Shown here: piece by piece, positions 60,640 to 64,000 of the stretch
How positions within the stretch are numbered: the stretch's first letter is position 1
Layout: every line of letters begins with the position of its first letter
Assembly (NCBI RefSeq): GCF_000283155.1
Contig: NW_004454166.1
Coordinates: forward strand, 15,189,970-15,253,969
Length of the DNA: 64,000 nucleotides
From: Ceratotherium simum simum
Taxonomy: Eukaryota > Chordata > Mammalia > Perissodactyla > Rhinocerotidae
Direction of reading: 5' to 3'
Translations under genes and position numbers: made by a program
Notes under the pieces: model-generated
Told to the model about the DNA's origin: nothing
What the model saw: only the letters and a program-made list of their open reading frames with translations
Databases searched by the model: none

Positions 60640-62300
60640 ATTCATTACAAAAATATTTCTTTGCTGTGCCATGTGTTAGCACTGTCCTTATGTGTTAGGG
60701 ATTCAGTGCAGAATATACAGAAAAAAATCTTCAGGGAGCCTCCTATTTTAGTAGCGGAGAAAGAAAATAAACAAGTAAATTAAAAAATACAAGTTCTGAA
60801 AACAAGTTAAATGAAGAAATTCAAACAGGGTAAGTGGATAGAGAGTTAAGGGGTGGAGATGGAGAGGTTATTTGTGAAAGGATGGGCATACCTCTCTAAG
60901 GTGATGGCATTTGAGCAGAGACTTGAATGATTATAAAGAAACCATGTGGAGAGAGTGTCCCAGGAAGAGTAAACAGCAGATGGAAAGGCTTGGATGCAAG
61001 AACAAGTTCGACCTGTTTGAGGAATAGCAAGGAGGGCAGGGAGGTGATGCTTAGCAAGAAAGGGGGAGAGCAGAGGGAGATGAAGTCAATGAGGTAGACA
61101 GGGGCCAGACAACATGTTCCACAGTAAGAAACTTGGATTCTATTCTAACACCAGTGCAAACTCATTGGACAGTTTGGAGCTGGGGATGACATGTCCTCAT
61201 ATGCATTTTTAAAAGATCACGCTTACTCCTGAGAGATTTTTTTGTGTGTGTGAGGAAGATCAGCCCTGAGCTAAGATGCTAATCCTCCTCATTTTTTTTG
61301 CCAAGGAAGATTGGCCCTGGGCTAACATCCGTGCCCATCTTCCTCTACTTTTTATACGGAACGCCGCCACAGCAAGGCTCGACAAGCGGTGCATCAGTGC
61401 GCACCTGGGATCCGAACCTGCGAACCCTGGGCCACCAAGGTGGAGCACACGCACTTAACCACTGCACCACCGGGCCAGCCCCCATGAGTGATCTTTTTAA
61501 ATTTATGGTGAAGATTAAGACTGGGGCAAGGGTGGTTGATAGGCAACTGTGAAAGGAGGGAGACCAGTTAGAAAGCTACTGCGGGAGTCCAAGCAAGAGG
61601 TTGCTGGCTTGGATTAGGTCACCAGTGGTGAAGGCAAAGCTGGGGAGAAGTGGTTGGACTCAGAATATACTTTGGAAACAAGCCAACGGGGCTTGTTGGT
61701 GGATCAGAAATTGGTGGAAGGGGTAGAATCAATTATGACTCCTTTTTGGCCTGAGCAGTTGGTGACTAGGAATGCCAATAACTGAGATAGAGAAGCCCGG
61801 ATGGAAAATGGATTTGGAGGTGAGGGAAGGAGGGAGAAATCAAACGTTCCATTGGATTTGCCTATTAGATGTTCAATAGGATATGTTTAGGAGACGGGTG
61901 GATATATGAGTCTGGAGCTCAGAGGACAGATTAGGACTAGCATACACATTTGGGAATCCTCAGCATATAGGTTATATTTACAGCCACGAGGCTGGTAGAG
62001 ATCGCCTAGGCAGAATGGGTAGATAATGGAGAAAAAGGAAGAGAAGAAGGCTGGGGGTCAGGGAGGAGGGGGCACCAACGAAAGTAGACGGAGCTAGAGA
62101 AGAAGACTGAGAAGGGGCAACCAGCAAGGCAGAAGGAACCAAAAGCCAAGAGAAAAGGTGTTTCAAGAAGGAGGGCAGGTCAAATGCTGCAGAGAAAATC
62201 AGTTAAGAACAAAACTGGCCAGTGGATTTTGCAAAGTGGAGACCCTTTCAGTAAAGCAGTGAGAACAAACGCCTCTGGACTGGAAGCAGCTAAAGGGAGA
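60640..62300 (+). repeat. Long ancient mammal-wide repeat, split by an ERE
   Basis: ATTCATTCATTACAAAAATA begins a series of phrases seen in many mammalian genomes: GATGGCATTTGAGCAGAGAC, TTGAGGAATAGCAAGGAGGG, CATTTTTAAAAGATCACG (ERE inserted), GGGAGACCAGTTAGAAAGCT, GACTCCTTTTTGGCCTGAGC and GAATCCTCAGCATATAGGTT. Part resembles antisense L2. I cannot fix the family. No intact frame is present; the ORF at 62184-62699 overlaps its end and is not recognised. Confidence 0.65.
61237..61483 (-). mobile_element. ERE-type SINE, antisense, inside an older repeat
   Basis: The antisense body (GAGGAAGATCAGCCCTGAGC) and the GGGCCACCAAGGTGGAGC head region are clear, and it ends with CCGGGCCAGCCCCC. The flanking duplication is imperfect (GAGAGATTTTT versus GAGTGATCTTTTT). 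The host repeat continues on both sides. Confidence 0.92.
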
Positions 62301-62630
62301 ACGGGAGGCAAGGATGTGGAGCCTACACACCAGACACTTCTTTCAAGGAATTTTACTGTAAAGGGGGCGCTGAGAGCAGATAAAGTAGCTGGAGGGCATA
62401 TGGGATCAAAGGAAGTATTTATTTTTTCTTTGTTTTCATTGAAAAAGGAGATATTACAACATGATTGTGCAGTGTTGGGACTGGTTCTATATTGGGAGGA
62501 AGTGATGATTAGGCAAGAAGGGATAGGATCCAATGCACCAGTTGAGGGGGGTGTGGTATGGGGACAAGAGAAAAGACAAAATATTCAGTTCTGTGTGCAG
62601 GTAGCAATGGAGATTTGGGAGTGGCAAGTC

Positions 62631-62677
62631 CTCAGTGAAATAAGATTTCACTTATTTCAATGGCTCAGTGAAATAAG
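62631..62677. repeat. Hairpin overlapping a 14-bp direct repeat
   Basis: CTCAGTGAAATAAG is at 62631-62644 and 62664-62677. The first copy also pairs with CTTATTTCA at 62651-62659 across a 6-base loop. Confidence 0.75.
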
Positions 62678-63181
62678 AAACAAGAAGCTAATACTCTGAG
62701 TATTTGCTCACTGTGGTAGGAGGGGCGGTATCACAGATTTGAGGAGAGATGAGAAAATGGGTGGTAAGCGATTTTGCTAGGACACTAGTGTGGGACTGCC
62801 AATCATTTACCCGAGAGTAACCTCCTCTTACAGCACTTGCAACAGAATGACAATTAGAGACATTATTGAGAAAGAAACAGTAAGAGGAAAAATTCTTGTT
62901 AAGTATGAAATATTTCAAATATTTCAAATATCCAGAAGGAATTGAACCAACTCTCATGTACACACTACTCAGATTTAATCAATGTTAATATTTTGTTTTA
63001 AATATCTTTTTAAGCAGTAAAACGTTACAGTCACAATTGCAGTTCCCTTAGCACGGTCTACGTCCTTCCTCCTCTCTCTCTCAAAGTTCATTATATAAGG
63101 ATAGAAAGCAGTAATGTTCCTCTTTATCTGGACCTCTCTACAGCTCTGTGGTGACTTCATTCCTCCAAATGTTGTTATTCA

Positions 63182-64000
<819 letters not shown>

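Noticed and set aside
62184..62699. 171-codon plus-strand ORF
   Set aside because: It begins in a mammal-wide ancient repeat and ends near a local duplication, is antisense to the SUSD1 intron, and has no recognisable domain.

Overview
The window is mammalian nuclear DNA. It is AT-rich and gene-poor, with spliced coding sequence and dense interspersed repeats. At least twelve tRNA-derived SINEs match the equine repetitive element (ERE) type, with a tRNA-like head, an internal A box and B box, and often long target-site duplications. EREs are restricted to odd-toed ungulates, so the source is a perissodactyl (horse, rhinoceros or tapir). The sequence does not let me choose between these. Two runs of N (15733-15837 and 27636-27735) are assembly gaps, and both lie inside ERE copies.

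One gene is supported: the 3' part of SUSD1 (sushi domain-containing protein 1) on the minus strand, from the right edge to about 35.1 kb. I find five coding exons (63190-63376, 53273-53369, 49622-49880, 46178-46217, 35894-35987) and a terminal exon that begins at 35538. Every acceptor is AG, every donor is GT, and the reading phases join without a break. Together they encode about 225 residues: the last part of the extracellular region and one membrane-spanning segment. The stop codon is split by the last intron (TG|A), so the protein ends right after the membrane segment and the last exon is almost entirely 3' UTR. The 5' exons (signal peptide, EGF-like and sushi domains) lie beyond the right edge.

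From 1 to about 35 kb the window is intergenic, on the 3' side of SUSD1. I found no exon, promoter, CpG island or structural RNA gene there. It holds old L1 fragments (540-1480, 14.0-15.3, 18.7-19.0, 20.2-21.5, 28.9-29.7, 30.5-31.8 kb), MIR and L2 fragments, hAT/MER5-like DNA-transposon fossils, two LTR copies of ERVL/MaLR type (26.6-27.3 and 28.0-28.5 kb), EREs and simple repeats. The SUSD1 introns carry the same repeat classes, including a 3' L1 segment at 47.5-49.0 kb, several short 5'-truncated L1 tails with target-site duplications, an antisense MLT2-like LTR at 40.7-41.3 kb, and a TIR-bearing DNA-transposon fossil at 37.6-37.7 kb.

The short open reading frames outside the SUSD1 exons look like chance ORFs or repeat remnants. 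I found no CRISPR array, operon, toxin system or other prokaryote-type system, and no clearly novel multi-gene system. The most testable biology is at the C-terminus of SUSD1: a split stop codon, a possible read-through tail, and a 40-bp exon whose skipping would remove the membrane anchor.
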